From contig NC_061782.1 of the NCBI RefSeq assembly GCF_022458985.1, positions 7,023,672 to 7,087,671 on the forward strand: a stretch of 64,000 nt of DNA, read 5' to 3'. The position numbers and the translations under genes were made by a program. The notes beneath the pieces are model-generated. The model was not told the DNA's origin. It saw only the letters and a program-made list of their open reading frames with translations, and did no database searches. Numbering within the stretch: the first letter of the stretch is position 1; each line of letters opens with the position of its first letter. Of this stretch, positions 12,343 to 24,200 are shown piece by piece. Origin of the DNA: Mugil cephalus. Its lineage: Eukaryota > Chordata > Actinopteri > Mugiliformes > Mugilidae.

Positions 12343-13219
12343 AGACAAACCGACACTGTAGAAAAGATGACTAATTGGTAGATGTGTATATTTCTGTAAG
12401 ACTGTACATAAACAATCTGATGCTAAAGTTGGTTCCCTTTTATTTCTGTTGCACGGGTATTCAACTTTTAAAACTGGGGTCTTTTTTTTTCTTTCGTTTG
12501 TTTGTTTTTCTTGCTGCAAAACCTGCCGGATCAACATAAACCATGCTTCATCCAGCTCTTCAGTATGTTAATTAATACCTCATGGGTCATGTCGGCCAAA
12601 TTGTATCACTGCATGACTGTTGTACCAGATTGTATGTCAGTGTCAATTGTCTTTTAAGTGCCTGTGCCGCTTCTACAATAGCCTCCAAACTGTTAAATGT
12701 GCGACTGTGAAGAAGATGTGGTTCCAGCCCAGGAATTAAAAGGGGACGTCTTTACCATCACCTGTTGTAGACAGCTGGGGATGGAGTGGACAAACGAGCA
12801 AAATGCTGAAGTTGTTCTGAAAATGTAAAATTTTCTACTTTAGAGGATTACGCTCCTCAAAATGTCAAAGACCCATTTTGTGTTCCTCCTGCGAGTTTTG
12901 AAAGCTGTCATTGCCAAAGAGAAGTAACGCAGACATGTTCAGCGAACGGTTTTCTAGCTTTTCTTCTTGTTTTATCCTATTTCTTCTTGTTATTTTTCTA
13001 CACACACACACACAAAAAAAATAAATAAATATATCATCGCGCTACTCTGGTGTGAAGAAACGAGGCTTTATGTAGATAGTGACCGCGTCCAGTGTCAGAC
13101 TACAGTCCACACTTTCATTCACTGTCAAGGCAATCTTTGTGGAAAAAGTATGATTATGTAAACCAATGAGTGTTATCACTGTTATGTTGATATTATTTGA
13201 TTATGTCCCAATTAATAAA
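12343..13219 (+). other. ret: ret 3' UTR (RET51 form) with poly(A) signal at 13214-13219
   Basis: The sequence after the stop codon is AT-rich and has no coding signal. AATAAA occurs at 13214-13219, followed by GT-rich bases, a reasonable polyadenylation site. A CA microsatellite (about 13000-13013) lies within. The true transcript end cannot be fixed without RNA data. Confidence 0.55.
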
Positions 13220-13579
13220 AAATAAAAAAGTAAAGTGCAGTTTGTCTTTTCAGCTCTCTACAATATGTGAAGTGAAATTCTGTTTGTGACTGATTTAACA
13301 TTGATGCCGATACTTATGAAGGAAAAATGTACAAATTATACTCGGCTGAACACGTAAATTGTTATTTTTATAGTATTACAATATCACTGTCAGCCTCTGT
13401 GCTCTTACTGAAATGATTAATCCATTACGCACTAATTATTGGGAGTATTGTCTTCTAAATTATCATTAAAGCTATAAGGTTGTGGTCTTGGGAGCTTCTT
13501 TCTACCAATGTCTTTTCTGTTTTCCTCTGTTCCACATTCACTGTCAGCGAATAAGAAAGAGCAAATGTTTCAGGATTTT

Positions 13580-13935
13580 ATATTATAAGAATAGCAAGTT
13601 CACTTTGTTGGTTACAATATGAAGCACTGGGATATATTTTGAATAAAAATGTTGGAAAGTCTACTGAGATGGAATATTGTTCCTGCAGCAGAATTATAAT
13701 TCTTATAAAATTAAAATATAAATGACTAACGACCCACAGTATTCTCTCCATCAAGATTTTGATCGTGCTCTTTATTAAAGATTTGAACAACTGAAGCTCT
13801 CCCTTTTATTTTCACGGCCCAGTACCAACTGGCTCTGATGTGACTGAACCCCTTGAGGGGGGGAAAAAAATGAAGGAAATGTGTCCGAAGTATTGATTAA
13901 AATCTCTGCGATGGTCTGATGACCTTTCCGTGGTG
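13580..13935 (+). repeat. Duplicated non-coding segment, copy 1
   Basis: This segment matches 15325-15692 in the same direction. Shared landmarks in the same order are GGGATATATTTTGAATAAAA, GGAAAGTCTACTGAGAT, TGTGACTGAACCCCT followed by a G run, and GTATTGATTAAAATCTCTG. Small indels separate the copies. It lies between ret and the csgalnact2 promoter. No coding potential is seen. It is either a local tandem duplication or two copies of an unrecognised repeat family. Confidence 0.8.
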
Positions 13936-14631
13936 CCTCAGTGCTTTTGGCATAATGTCTGCAGAGATAAGCCCCAGACTCCTGCCACCCTTAATGGGCA
14001 TTAATAAAGGAAATGAATAAAATAAGAGCTATAAATAGAGCCTCGTGGGAACATTTCCTGGTTTACCATGGCGATAACCGATCACATTAAACACACTGGG
14101 CATTAAACAAATGATAGACCTTCCTCGGTGGTAATTCAATTCACAGTTGTTGTCAGATAAGAGTTGTTTTATTATCTAGGGCAGAGATACAGGAGGAAGA
14201 AACACACATTTCTTAAGAGTTAAAATAAATCAATTGTTTTTTTCCCCCACAAAATAAATGTTGCAATTAAGTGAAGAGGGATAGATTGTTGTTTTCATGG
14301 CCACTCCTACCTGGATGAACGATTCTCCATCCTGCCCATGACTCCTCTGATACTTTCAAACTGTCATATAACATCATCAGCTACATCTTCAGATGTATGT
14401 ACTGTATCTACGACGGATGGATGTTTACCTCGTTTCTCCTGCTGCTCTCTTCTCTCTGTTTTCTGTCTGTACCCAGTCGACCTTAGGCGGTTGTGTCCCT
14501 CCATATGAGCTGGGTTCTGCTCAAGGTTTGTTGATGCTTGCACCAGATTATTTTATTTATCCTGAGTGAAATTCAGTGTCCAGTAGATTCATGTATTAAC
14601 ATAGAATAACAATAATATTGAAGAAATATTG

Positions 14632-14680
14632 AGAATAGAATAGAATAGAATAGAATAGAATAGAATAGAATAGAATAGAA
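14632..14680. repeat. TAGAA microsatellite
   Basis: About nine to ten perfect units of the pentamer TAGAA, flanked by degenerate copies of the same unit. Confidence 0.9.
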
Positions 14681-14814
14681 ACATAGAATAATAATCGTAA
14701 TCGAATTGAATAGAATTTCTTAAAGTCAGTGTTATAAAAATATATATATATTTAGTGTAATAATAAAATAAGAATAAGGGCCAGTTATTTCAATTTAAAT
14801 CATCTTTTTTTGTT

Positions 14815-15018
14815 ATGAGCCCAATGGCTTCAGCGTGTGTGGTGACGTCACAGACCAGCGGCGCTCCCCATTGGCTGGTTACTGAGCGGAAGCAGAAAGC
14901 GACCCACTCTTTTCTCTCTGCTCCGTGGCATTTTGCAACCAAGCCGCCAGCTGCAGCTGGTTTAACACAAAACCCCGCGGCCGTGCGCATAGGCGCGAAT
15001 AGCGAGACACGCGATGAG
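14815..15018 (+). promoter_or_regulatory. csgalnact2: Candidate csgalnact2 promoter and non-coding exon 1
   Basis: This GC-rich, CpG-rich island sits in AT-rich surroundings. It has a CCAAT box at 14821, a perfect CRE (TGACGTCA) at 14843-14850 and an inverted CCAAT (ATTGG) at 14870-14874. A donor-like GAG|GTAGGC follows at 15018/15019. A non-coding first exon of about 14880-15018, spliced to an acceptor near 17055, would fit the human gene, which also begins with a non-coding exon. No TATA box is seen. Open frames here on both strands look accidental. Transcription start and exon limits are inferred. Confidence 0.55.
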
Positions 15019-17055
15019 GTAGGCGACTGTTTTTTACCACTATAAATGATTTGCAGGCTCTCGAACGGGCAGAAAATAACCCCAAAGCTTAGTGACGTTG
15101 TGAATGTCGCTAAGCGTGCTTCAGGACCGCGGGAAGATCCGGCTGAGGACTTTCGAAATAAAAGTCCGGTGTTAGCGAGGAGAGTATGTTATTGTAACAT
15201 GAATTGCAGCGAAATTAAGTGTTGCCCATTCAGGATAAAAGATAAATAAAATATGATAATATGTAAAATAAAGTATATATGCTAAAACATGAAAACAAAC
15301 ACAGAGAGATATTTACATCCCACACTTATAGCAAAACAATAGTAAGTTTATTGATTATAACATGAAGCGCTGGGATATATTTTGAATAAAAGTGCCTGAG
15401 AAATGCTGGAAAGTCTACTGAGATCAAATATAGGTTCTGCAGCATTATAATTCTTATTAAATGAAAATATAAATGGCTAAATACCCAGAACCTTCTCCTA
15501 CTTCAATTTGATCCTGATCCTTATTAATTAATTTAATTAATTTATTAATTACTGAAGCTTTCTTTCTTATTTTCCCAGCCCAGTATCAACTGGTTCTGCT
15601 GTGACTGAACCCCTCGAGGGGGGAAAATGAGGGAAATGTGTCCACAGTATTGATTAAAATCTCTGTGATGGTCTAATAACCGTTCTGTGGTTGCTGTTGT
15701 TACAATACTATAAAAATTACAATTTAGATGGCCTGATCAGTATTAAATCAGTCGCACAATGAATTTTATTTCACATATTGCAGAGAGCAGAGACAAACTG
15801 CAGTGCATTTTTTTTTAATTAATTGGAACTAATCAAATAATAGCAGCTGTTGGATAGAAACTATTTTAGTTATTTTAGTAGTACGGCTTTCCTGAGGCAA
15901 CGTGAGAGCAACGATTCTTCCAGAGAGGATGCACAGGTTTGGGAAGATGTTACAGAGAAGAGCAATCAGATGAATCTAGTGTAGTGACACGTTTGCTTTA
16001 TCATATGCTGGCAGAAAGAAGACAGAGTATGGACAGAACAGGAAGTGAAGTTCTCCTGCGTATAACTAACCTCCTGTGTTTAATTAGCCACGTGTTATGG
16101 ATTGTCAAGTAGTGTAGAATGAGCTTTTACTTACAGTAAGTGTAAAATTTGCCTCAGTCTCCTTGACTTTCGGATTTAAAAATAGACACCCTGCAAATCT
16201 CACTTCCTGTTTATCGTTGTGTAGTGCCTCTGTTATTTTCTGCACAAAAATTGGTCCTATAAGCAGTTCTTATAAGCGTTTTTCTTGTGATGACTTCCTC
16301 TTTCTGGACCAGGGAGACAACCATCAGCAACCATTGGTCAGGGAGCAGTTAGCAGAGGTCACACTGCAGAGAAATAGTCGAGTAACGCCTGTGTTGCACT
16401 GTATAATGTAACTGGAACATTTGTGGACTCGGGAGCCCTGCTAAGTTTCATTATAGCCGTCACAAGGCTGATTTAAAGACGGAGGCCCCGGGGAAGTGGG
16501 AACAGAAAAGCACTTTGTGAGACCGGAGCCGTGTGACCTTAAAGACTCAGCTGTGCGTCGTATGTTAGGATGAGGTGTTAAAAGCGTCTTATCTAATCAG
16601 GAAACTTTTAACACTGGTTGTTTTATGGTTTCCGTGTTACACGCTTTGATTTCAACAAGGGCATCCATTGTGGTCCTTTTATTGTGAAAGGGGAGCGGTT
16701 GAACCGGAAGCGTGTGTTCGGGAGCTTTGCTGTGGCGCTACTCCACCAGTTTTCCTGTGTGCTGTTGTTTGGCTGGGAGCTAGCGGCCGTGCATATGCTC
16801 TCCAGGTGGGGCCAACTCCTCCTGCGCTTTTTCCTTCAGGTTTTTATTGAATATTTAAAATGTATTAAAGTGTTAATGCTCACAAGTAAATCTAGTTACT
16901 GGTTAAATGCAAAGGTGGTTTGAATGGTGACAGTGTTATTAAGTGTTGTTGTATCTGCTGATACCCTTTGTTTTAATATGAACTATATCATCTAAAAATG
17001 ATCCACTGTAGCTATTGCTTTTTTTCTTATTTTGGATTTGTGTGTTTTGCCACAG
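15019..17055 (+). other. csgalnact2: Probable csgalnact2 intron 1
   Basis: No coding exon is recognised. It holds the second copy of the duplicated segment and AT-rich sequence. Likely acceptors before the coding exon are CACAG at 17051-17055 or TTGCAG at about 17132-17137. Confidence 0.45.
15325..15692 (+). repeat. Duplicated non-coding segment, copy 2
   Basis: Direct-orientation partner of 13580-13935, about 1.75 kb further on, so the two copies flank the csgalnact2 promoter. Similarity extends about 350 bases with several small gaps, including an ATTAATTAATTTAATTAATT expansion that is absent from copy 1. Confidence 0.8.
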
Positions 17056-17235
17056 GTGATGATTAGATTGAGCCACACATATGTTGCCTCAAAGCAACAG
17101 AATCTTCACAATAATATGGCTCAAATGTTGTTGCAGATGTCCAAGATGAAGAGGACGAGCACGCCGTCGGTGATGTAACGAGGGGAGGGGGACAGGAAAT
17201 GAAGACCTGCCAGCTATAGCTTCCGCGAGAGAGCG

Positions 17236-19675
17236 ATGCCCAGGCGGGGGTTGCCGCTCCAGGGTCGGGCCCGCTGGCTCTTCCTCGGCCTCTTCCTGCT
17301 GCTGGTGCTGCTGCTGTTCGCGTACCTGCTGGAGTGCACCCCGCCGGCGGACGTCAGCCTGGTCCTGCCGGGCATCCAAGGGGAGCCCTACGGGAAGGAG
17401 TACTACCAGGCCCTGCTGCAGGAGCACGAGGAGCGCCACCTGAACCGCGCCGCCAGTCTCAAGCGCCAAATCGCCCAGCTCAAGCAGGAGCTCCAGGAGA
17501 TGAGCGAGAAGCTGAAGCTCCTGCAGGACAAGAAGGAGCCCCCGGGGGTGCAGGGCCTCGCCGAGAATAAAGACCAGGAGCCCGGCGACCTGCTGGAGTA
17601 CCTGCACTCTCAGATCGACAAGGCCGAGGTGAACACGGGGGCCCGTTTGCCGAGCGAGTACGCCCTGGTGCCTTTCGAGAGCTTCACCTCATCCAAGGTG
17701 TACCAGCTGGAGATGGGGCTGACGCGACACCCGGAGGAGAAGCCCGTGCGGAAGGACCGCAGGGACGAGCTGGTGGAGGTCATCGAGGCGGCGCTGGACA
17801 TCATCAACAACCCGGATGAGGAGGACGGCGTGGAGGACGACGTGCCGATGCAGAGGCAGACTTACACAGAGGGTCACTTCACGGAAGGTAACGCCGACTC
17901 AGCCAGACGGTTTGCAGCGATGCGTCTTCTCGACGTAGCGCTCATGTTCACATTCTCTTGTTTTTGGCAGGACTGTACAGGACGGAGAGGGACAAAGGGA
18001 CGCTTTATGAGCTTTTCTTCGCTAAAGAGGATTCCAGCAGCTTCCGTCACGTCACGCTGTTCAGACCTTTCGGCCCGCTAATGAAAGTCAGGAGCACGTC
18101 CGTGGAAACATCGGGAATGATTATTAACATCATCGTGCCACTGGCAGGCAGAGTGGAAACGTTCTCACAGTTCTTACAAAATTTCAGGTGGGAATGAATC
18201 AGGGCCAACATGACCGAGCACGCTCCTTCCCAGCGCCCGCTTTTCTCCTCTGTTGAGTAATAAGACACAACTGCATTAAGTGTTCTTGTTGTTGACGCCG
18301 TCATGCGTGTGTTTCTAGGGAGGTGTGCGTGCAGCAGGACAGGCGTGTTCATCTCACCGTGGTGTATTTCGGGCAGGAAGGCCTACCGGATGTCAAGTCA
18401 TCTTTGGAAAAAATGTCGAGGTTTGTCTTTGACTGAGAAAGAGTTTTTTTCTTTTCCCTTTTTCCCATTTTTGTGAGTAATGTGTCATGAATTGTGAATC
18501 ACAGGGAGGAGAGCTTCTCCAATTACACCCTGGTCCCGGTGGACGAGGAGTTTTCCCGCGGTCGGGGTTTGGACATCGGAGCGCACGCGTGGAAGAAAGG
18601 AGACGTCCTGATGTTTTTCTGTGACGTCGACATCCATTTCAACCTCGAGTTCCTGAACACCTGCCGCCTCCACGCGGCGCCGAGTAGGTTTCAGCACGGT
18701 GTCGCTCAGATTTATGTTACATACACTACAAAACTACAGAAGTTTTTAAACACTCCAATATTTCTTTCTTTTTTTTATTGAAATGTAGCAGTTTAATGTC
18801 TCATTTTACCCTCCAAAATATATTATAAAGTCTGGACTCATCATTCACGTTCTTTCTTTCTAAAATGGAAATCAAATATTTTATCCAGAGGTAGTTCTGG
18901 TTTAGCTTGGACTCAAGTTCTGGGTCATTATCTTGTCCTGACCAACTATACCAGAGGACACAGATGCTGTTCTAATACTTTTGACCGGTAGTCTGTATGT
19001 GTTTTTATGCTAACGATTAAATCTTCAGTCTAATTCTGTTTTTTTTTCTAGACAAGAAAGTCTTCTATCCTGTGGTGTTCAGTCTGTACAATCCTGCCAT
19101 AGTCTATGGAAATTTGGAGCTGGCTCCACCGATTGAACTCCAGTTGGTAAGGAGCGTCAAGGTTTATTTTTTATTTCTGTCTTTTAACATAAAAACTTGA
19201 GTTGTATCTGCTTTCAAACAGATTCACAAAAAGGACGCTGGATTCTGGAGAGACTTTGGCTTTGGAATGACGTGTCAGTATCGCTCAGATTTTCTAAACA
19301 TCGGTAAGCGCCCGGTTATTTCTTCAAAACGTCGTTTTAAATTAAATCGCTTCCGCTGACGGATGGATTTTTGCTCCTCCAGGCGGTTTCGACCTGGAGG
19401 TGAAAGGCTGGGGCGTGGAAGACGTCCACCTGTACAGGAAGTATCTCCGGAGCGAGCTGATAGTGACCAGGACGCCGGTGTCCGGCCTGTTCCACCTGTG
19501 GCACGAGAAGCAGTGCGCGGACGAGCTGACGCCGGAGCAGTACCGCATGTGCATCCAGTCCAAAGCCATGAACGAGGCCTCCCACTCCCACCTGGGCATG
19601 CTGGTTTTCCGCGAGGAGATCGAGGCCCACCTACGCAAGCAGGCCTTCAAGACTCAGAGCAAAACCGACGCCTGA
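17236..19675 (+). CDS. csgalnact2: Chondroitin sulfate N-acetylgalactosaminyltransferase 2
   Basis: The enzyme transfers GalNAc from UDP-GalNAc to start and extend chondroitin chains in the Golgi. Exons: 17236-17887, 17971-18187, 18319-18420, 18505-18683, 19052-19146, 19222-19303, 19383-19675, giving 539 residues in one frame (human 542). The start MPRRGL matches the human N-terminus. It is a type II membrane protein: short cytosolic arm, membrane segment at about 13-32 ([18 protein letters not shown]), coiled-coil stem at about 58-100 ([15 protein letters not shown]), then the catalytic domain. The metal-binding DVD is at about 364-366 in FFCDVDIHF. The motif GWGGED is GWGVED here (V at about 454). 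The C-terminal LFHLWHEK and [14 protein letters not shown] match the family closely. It neighbours ret in the same orientation, as in human. Confidence 0.97.
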
Positions 19676-20911
19676 GCCGAGACCGCGGACGGTGCCGGTC
19701 GTTATTCATGCACTACGGCAAAGACACGTTTACATGGATCCTTCTGCATTTCACCGCACAGCTGTAGACAAATGAATGTACAAAACGATGGATCAATGTG
19801 AATCTTTCTCTGCGCGGTACGAGGCAGTAAAAACGATCAAATTAAGCAATAATTCACTTGCTGACGAAAAACGCACACGCGTGTTGAAACTTGGGATTTA
19901 ACTGACGCCATCCCGCATTTTTACGCGCCGAAATCATCGAGCATGCAGTTATCAACGTGGGGAAACGCGCACACGAAGCTTGTGGTTTTAAACGCAACGT
20001 CTGACTTTTAACCAGTTTCTCTTACCTTTGCTTCTCAACTAGAAGCTTTCAGCTGTTTCAGATAAATTATGCATTCCAAAAAAAAGGCTTTAAACTTTAG
20101 GGAGCCACCTGTTATCAGCCATCATGTCACGTATCGACGGTCACGGACGAGAAGAAGTTGCACTTTCTCCTTAAGTTAAAAAATGTAATTTGACCAAACA
20201 AGAGCCCACAAGTTCCTACTGATTCCCAGCTTCTACATTAATGTATAGCTGCAGTTGTGTATGGAGCCATAATGTTCTGTTTTTTTAAGAAAAAAAAAAA
20301 AAGGGACCTGTTTGTTGTGTTCTTAGGACCGCTTCCGAGATTTTACCAGAGAAGCATGATGAGCAAAGCTCTGCTTATTAGCATGCAGCGCTAACAGTAT
20401 CAGATCTATGTGGACCAGTAATATTATCTAAACAACAGCGCTCAGAGAGAATCACGTCGCCGCGATTCCCCCGATGCTAGACTGAGATTAAACGTTACAG
20501 CCGCTCCTGTAAATACTTTTCTAATACGTCTTCGTTTCATACACGCGAGTTAAAGACTTTGTTGTACGTGCCTACATGCTTTACGTAATCTGAAATGTTT
20601 CGACTTGAATCCGTCTCACAACGACAGGACGTTACTTACGGAAGTTAAGAGGCTACAGGGAGGTAATAAATAAAGTGCTTCATTCTTCTTCACGGTGGAA
20701 GCAGGTTTGTCCATGCGCCTCATCCTGTACTGTAATTATTTTTTTTAAATCAGTGTTTTGCTAAATACTTCAGCTTTTTGTAGATAGTCTTTAAGCCAGC
20801 AAGAAAACTGCTACATGTCTTCCTCTCAGCTGTAAAAAAAAACAACAACAACAAAAACAATACTTGTTCATGGTATAATGATTTATTTTGAAATTTTGGC
20901 CATGAAATAAA
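19676..20911 (+). other. csgalnact2: csgalnact2 3' UTR with poly(A) signals at 20665-20670 and 20906-20911
   Basis: Non-coding sequence after the stop. AATAAA occurs at 20665-20670 and 20906-20911, either of which could end the transcript. No other gene is seen. Confidence 0.55.
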
Positions 20912-20995
20912 ACTTACAGAAGGCTGCAATAACTGCTGCTAAGTCATTTGTTTTGTTAGCGTTTGATCCGATGGTACATACACATATATATTTTT

Positions 20996-21001
20996 TTTAT
21001 T
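20996..21001 (-). other. sec23ip: Candidate sec23ip poly(A) signal
   Basis: TTTATT on the plus strand is AATAAA on the minus strand, about 240 bases after the sec23ip stop. It lies only about 85 bases from the last csgalnact2 signal, so the two convergent transcripts probably end almost back to back or overlap. Confidence 0.4.
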
Positions 21002-21241
21002 TTTTAACTTGACCAGTTCTATAATTTATGCTATAAAAATGTAATATCAAACTTGTCAAGTGTCTCTGAATCTACTACTTCATTAGCATATATTCTTAAT
21101 TTAAGACAAATGGCATAATACAATTGTATTATTCATCTGCATACAATAAACTACATCAATAGAAAAAAAAACAAATCATCAAAACCCAAAAAAGAACCGA
21201 CGGGAAGTAAACGAGATGGGAACTGTTCGGACAGGCTGGTG

Positions 21242-24200
21242 TTAATGGAACTGCTCCGGGTGGATCCCCACGGTTTTGTAAATCTCTTTGAGGAGAAGCA
21301 GAGCTGTGTCTTCAGATTCCCTGAAACAACGAAACAACACACGTGTTAATGCTTCAGTTACTCACCAACACTGTAACACAGGTGTATTCAGTGTTCCTAA
21401 TAATGTGGCCAGTGTGTGTTTGAGAGGCATCAAAAAGTTTATTCGTTAACAAAACAAAAGCTGCTCTTTCAGTTTTCATACTTTAGAGTCAAGTTGCAGC
21501 TACAGACATTAATCAGTGATTAAAGTGAAGTTTTCTGTACCAGTAGCATAGATGACTCTGGAGGGCAAACAGGTACTCGTTGAAACTCTCGATGGGCTTC
21601 TCCTGCAGGACGTAGTCGATGCGATTCCCTCCGTTCAACATCCCGATCTTCACTTGAGGCTCCTCTTCTCTTTGCAGCTCAGGACACTCAGACATCTTGT
21701 GCTCTGCGACAAACAAACCAGAACAAAATTTTTTAATCTCGCACAATTACACATTCAACTCGGCCCGACGACGAGTCACAAATGGGGAAGCTCACCGTCC
21801 TCTAAGCCTCCTGTCTGCTTCTCCTCCTCTTCGATCTGATTGGCTACAATGGCCAGCTGGGCCTGGAGCTGTGCAGACGAGGTGTGAGCCCGGGCGAAGT
21901 CGTTGAGCGTCTGCCAGGCGCTCCTCAGGGAGCTGATAAAACCCTGCTTCAGGTCGGAGCCCATCCTGGACAGACTCTCCTTCAGCTCTGAAACACGGAG
22001 AGCGTGAGAGCGGTGGTGAAAACCTCACGTCGGTAATAAAAACCAACACTGTGCATGAGACGTGAGCTTTAATTTGGTTTGGATATTTAATTTCTCCATG
22101 GTATGTGGCTTATTTGTTAGTGTGTAACAAATTATAAAACAATTTATTTCAAATCCTGAACACTGCTGAGCAAAAACAGGGCTACAAACAATAAAATCTT
22201 GTTAATTAGTGAAACTGTAGCTTGTTACCTTATTGATAGAATTTGTTAAATTTATGTGTCATATAAAAAAAAACTAGAAAACTTAAATATACAAGTTTTG
22301 CAACTTTTGTCCTGTGATCGGCTGCACAATGAATCATATTCTTACCCTGTGAGTTGACTGTTTGCTACCACTAGGTGGCAGACTAAAGCGTCCACTTAAG
22401 AGGACAACAGGTTTAAATGAACAGAATAAGAATAAAACTAAAACTTAATGTGTCCCTATATGAGGACGCAGGGTCTCAGGAGTTTAAGACTTCTATTTGA
22501 CATCTATGTGTCGTTAAAATGAACCAACTCTCTTGTTGAAGCCAAATCTTCAGCATGAAGAAAAATCAACCAAATTCAATTGCAAACATTTTTTCTGCAG
22601 AAGCAAAAGAAAATCACTTCTATTTTGCCATTTTATTGCACCACAGCAATTCCAGTGTAAGAATAGAGTCTTTGTATTTTGCCACCGCAAATATCGGGAC
22701 ACTCCACCCATGAGAGGCAGAGAGGCCTGAACTGAGGACATTCAATATCACAGAGAAACTTAAGACTCCTGAGAGACATTACTACTTGTAGTTACTTGTA
22801 ATCAAAAGAGCGAACAGCGAGCCGTACCCAGGTGAAGCCTCTTCCTTCCTTTGTGATGTGGGATCAGCACCGGCTTCAAGTCCACGTCTGGCAATATCAT
22901 GGGCTCGATCCTGTATGCAACAGGATCCAGCTGAAAAAACAGTTTATCTTAGCAGTGAGTAAAGTCGTGCATTTGCCAGAACTAACAGAGATATAGGCAG
23001 GAAATGTGGGGAGAGAAGGAGCTGGTGAAAACTTAACAGGCTACCTAATAAAAATGCATCAATTTTCAGCATCCACAGGTTAATTGGAAGTAATTCAACC
23101 AGGATGTGAAAGCTGGGTGTGTTGCGTACCGGGTGGTAAATATTGAAGAATCCCTTGCACGTGGGCAGCTGGTACATCTCTTCAATTTTCTCGAGGCCTC
23201 GGACCGTGAGGAACATGCCGATCGGGGAGCCCAAGGCGAAGAAGTTCACCGGCTCGAAGTCCAGAGTGTGGTAGACCACTGACACCTGCAGAGCAAAACG
23301 AGTCATTGCTGTTATATTTGCTTTCGGGGGGAAAACTCTTAAGAAACGTTAAAAAAAGGCACGATTTTGTTCACCTGTCCAGTGCCAACTTCAAAGTAGT
23401 TGTAGTCCACGTGGACAGAGGAGAAGGTGCGTCCGGCTGGGGGCTTCGTCAGAGCGGGATCTGTCCCAGCGTTAGCTGATTGTGTTGGCACGGCAACCTG
23501 AGCAGCTTCTTTGGCCTCTGCTGCTTTCTCCTGAGCGGCCTGACGTGCAGCCTGTGGAGACGAAACACAAATTACTGCATAAATGAATAAATGATGCAAA
23601 TCATTTTATGCTGAATTCCTGTTGGGAAACGTCACATTGTTCGGATAATCATCCTAAATTTGCACTGCTGTTTTTATCCCTGTTTTGAGATTGTATATGT
23701 ATATAAGAGCCACGACCAAGGATATTACAGTTTTTTTTTTTTTTACATTGATCATCTCAAATCTGGACTTTCGTCTCGCTTTAATTAATCATCACCTCAT
23801 CCGCTCGCATGCTCACCTGCTTGCTCACTCTTTCTTTGACAAACTTGGCAATCTTTTTCCTGGGGCCCAGAGGGATTCCCATCTCTTTCAGGTCTTCAAT
23901 TGTGCACATGAGCTGAAAGAAAACGTAAAAAAGGGACCAAATTAAACTTGCACCACTATATGATAATCACAGAGTCACATTCCCTTGCAAAGACACACAC
24001 AGACTTAATTAAGCTTGGGTAAGCCTTTCAAAACAACTCCTTAATTCTTACGAAAGATTCAACGTCGATCTTCTCTTCATCAAAAGTGCTCTTGTACTCA
24101 GAGAGGCCCAGATGTTGAAGCATAGCAGAAAGATCCTCGAACTCCTCCCCGTCTTCTTTTGGCTGCTCCTCCACAGCTGGAGCGGCGACGGCGTTATTGG

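Larger units (their letters stand above)
13220..14814. other. ret to csgalnact2 intergenic region
   Basis: No gene is seen. It holds the first copy of a duplicated non-coding segment (13580-13935), a stretch around 13936-14110 that looks non-repetitive and could be conserved, and a TAGAA pentanucleotide array. The rest is AT-rich with no clear function. Confidence 0.5.

Noticed and set aside
14815-15249. Overlapping open frames on both strands near 14.8-15.2 kb
   Set aside because: They arise from the CpG-rich promoter island; composition is not that of a known protein.
17089-17607. 172-codon minus-strand frame opposite csgalnact2 exon
   Set aside because: Leu/Gln-rich shadow of the GC-rich coding exon on the other strand.
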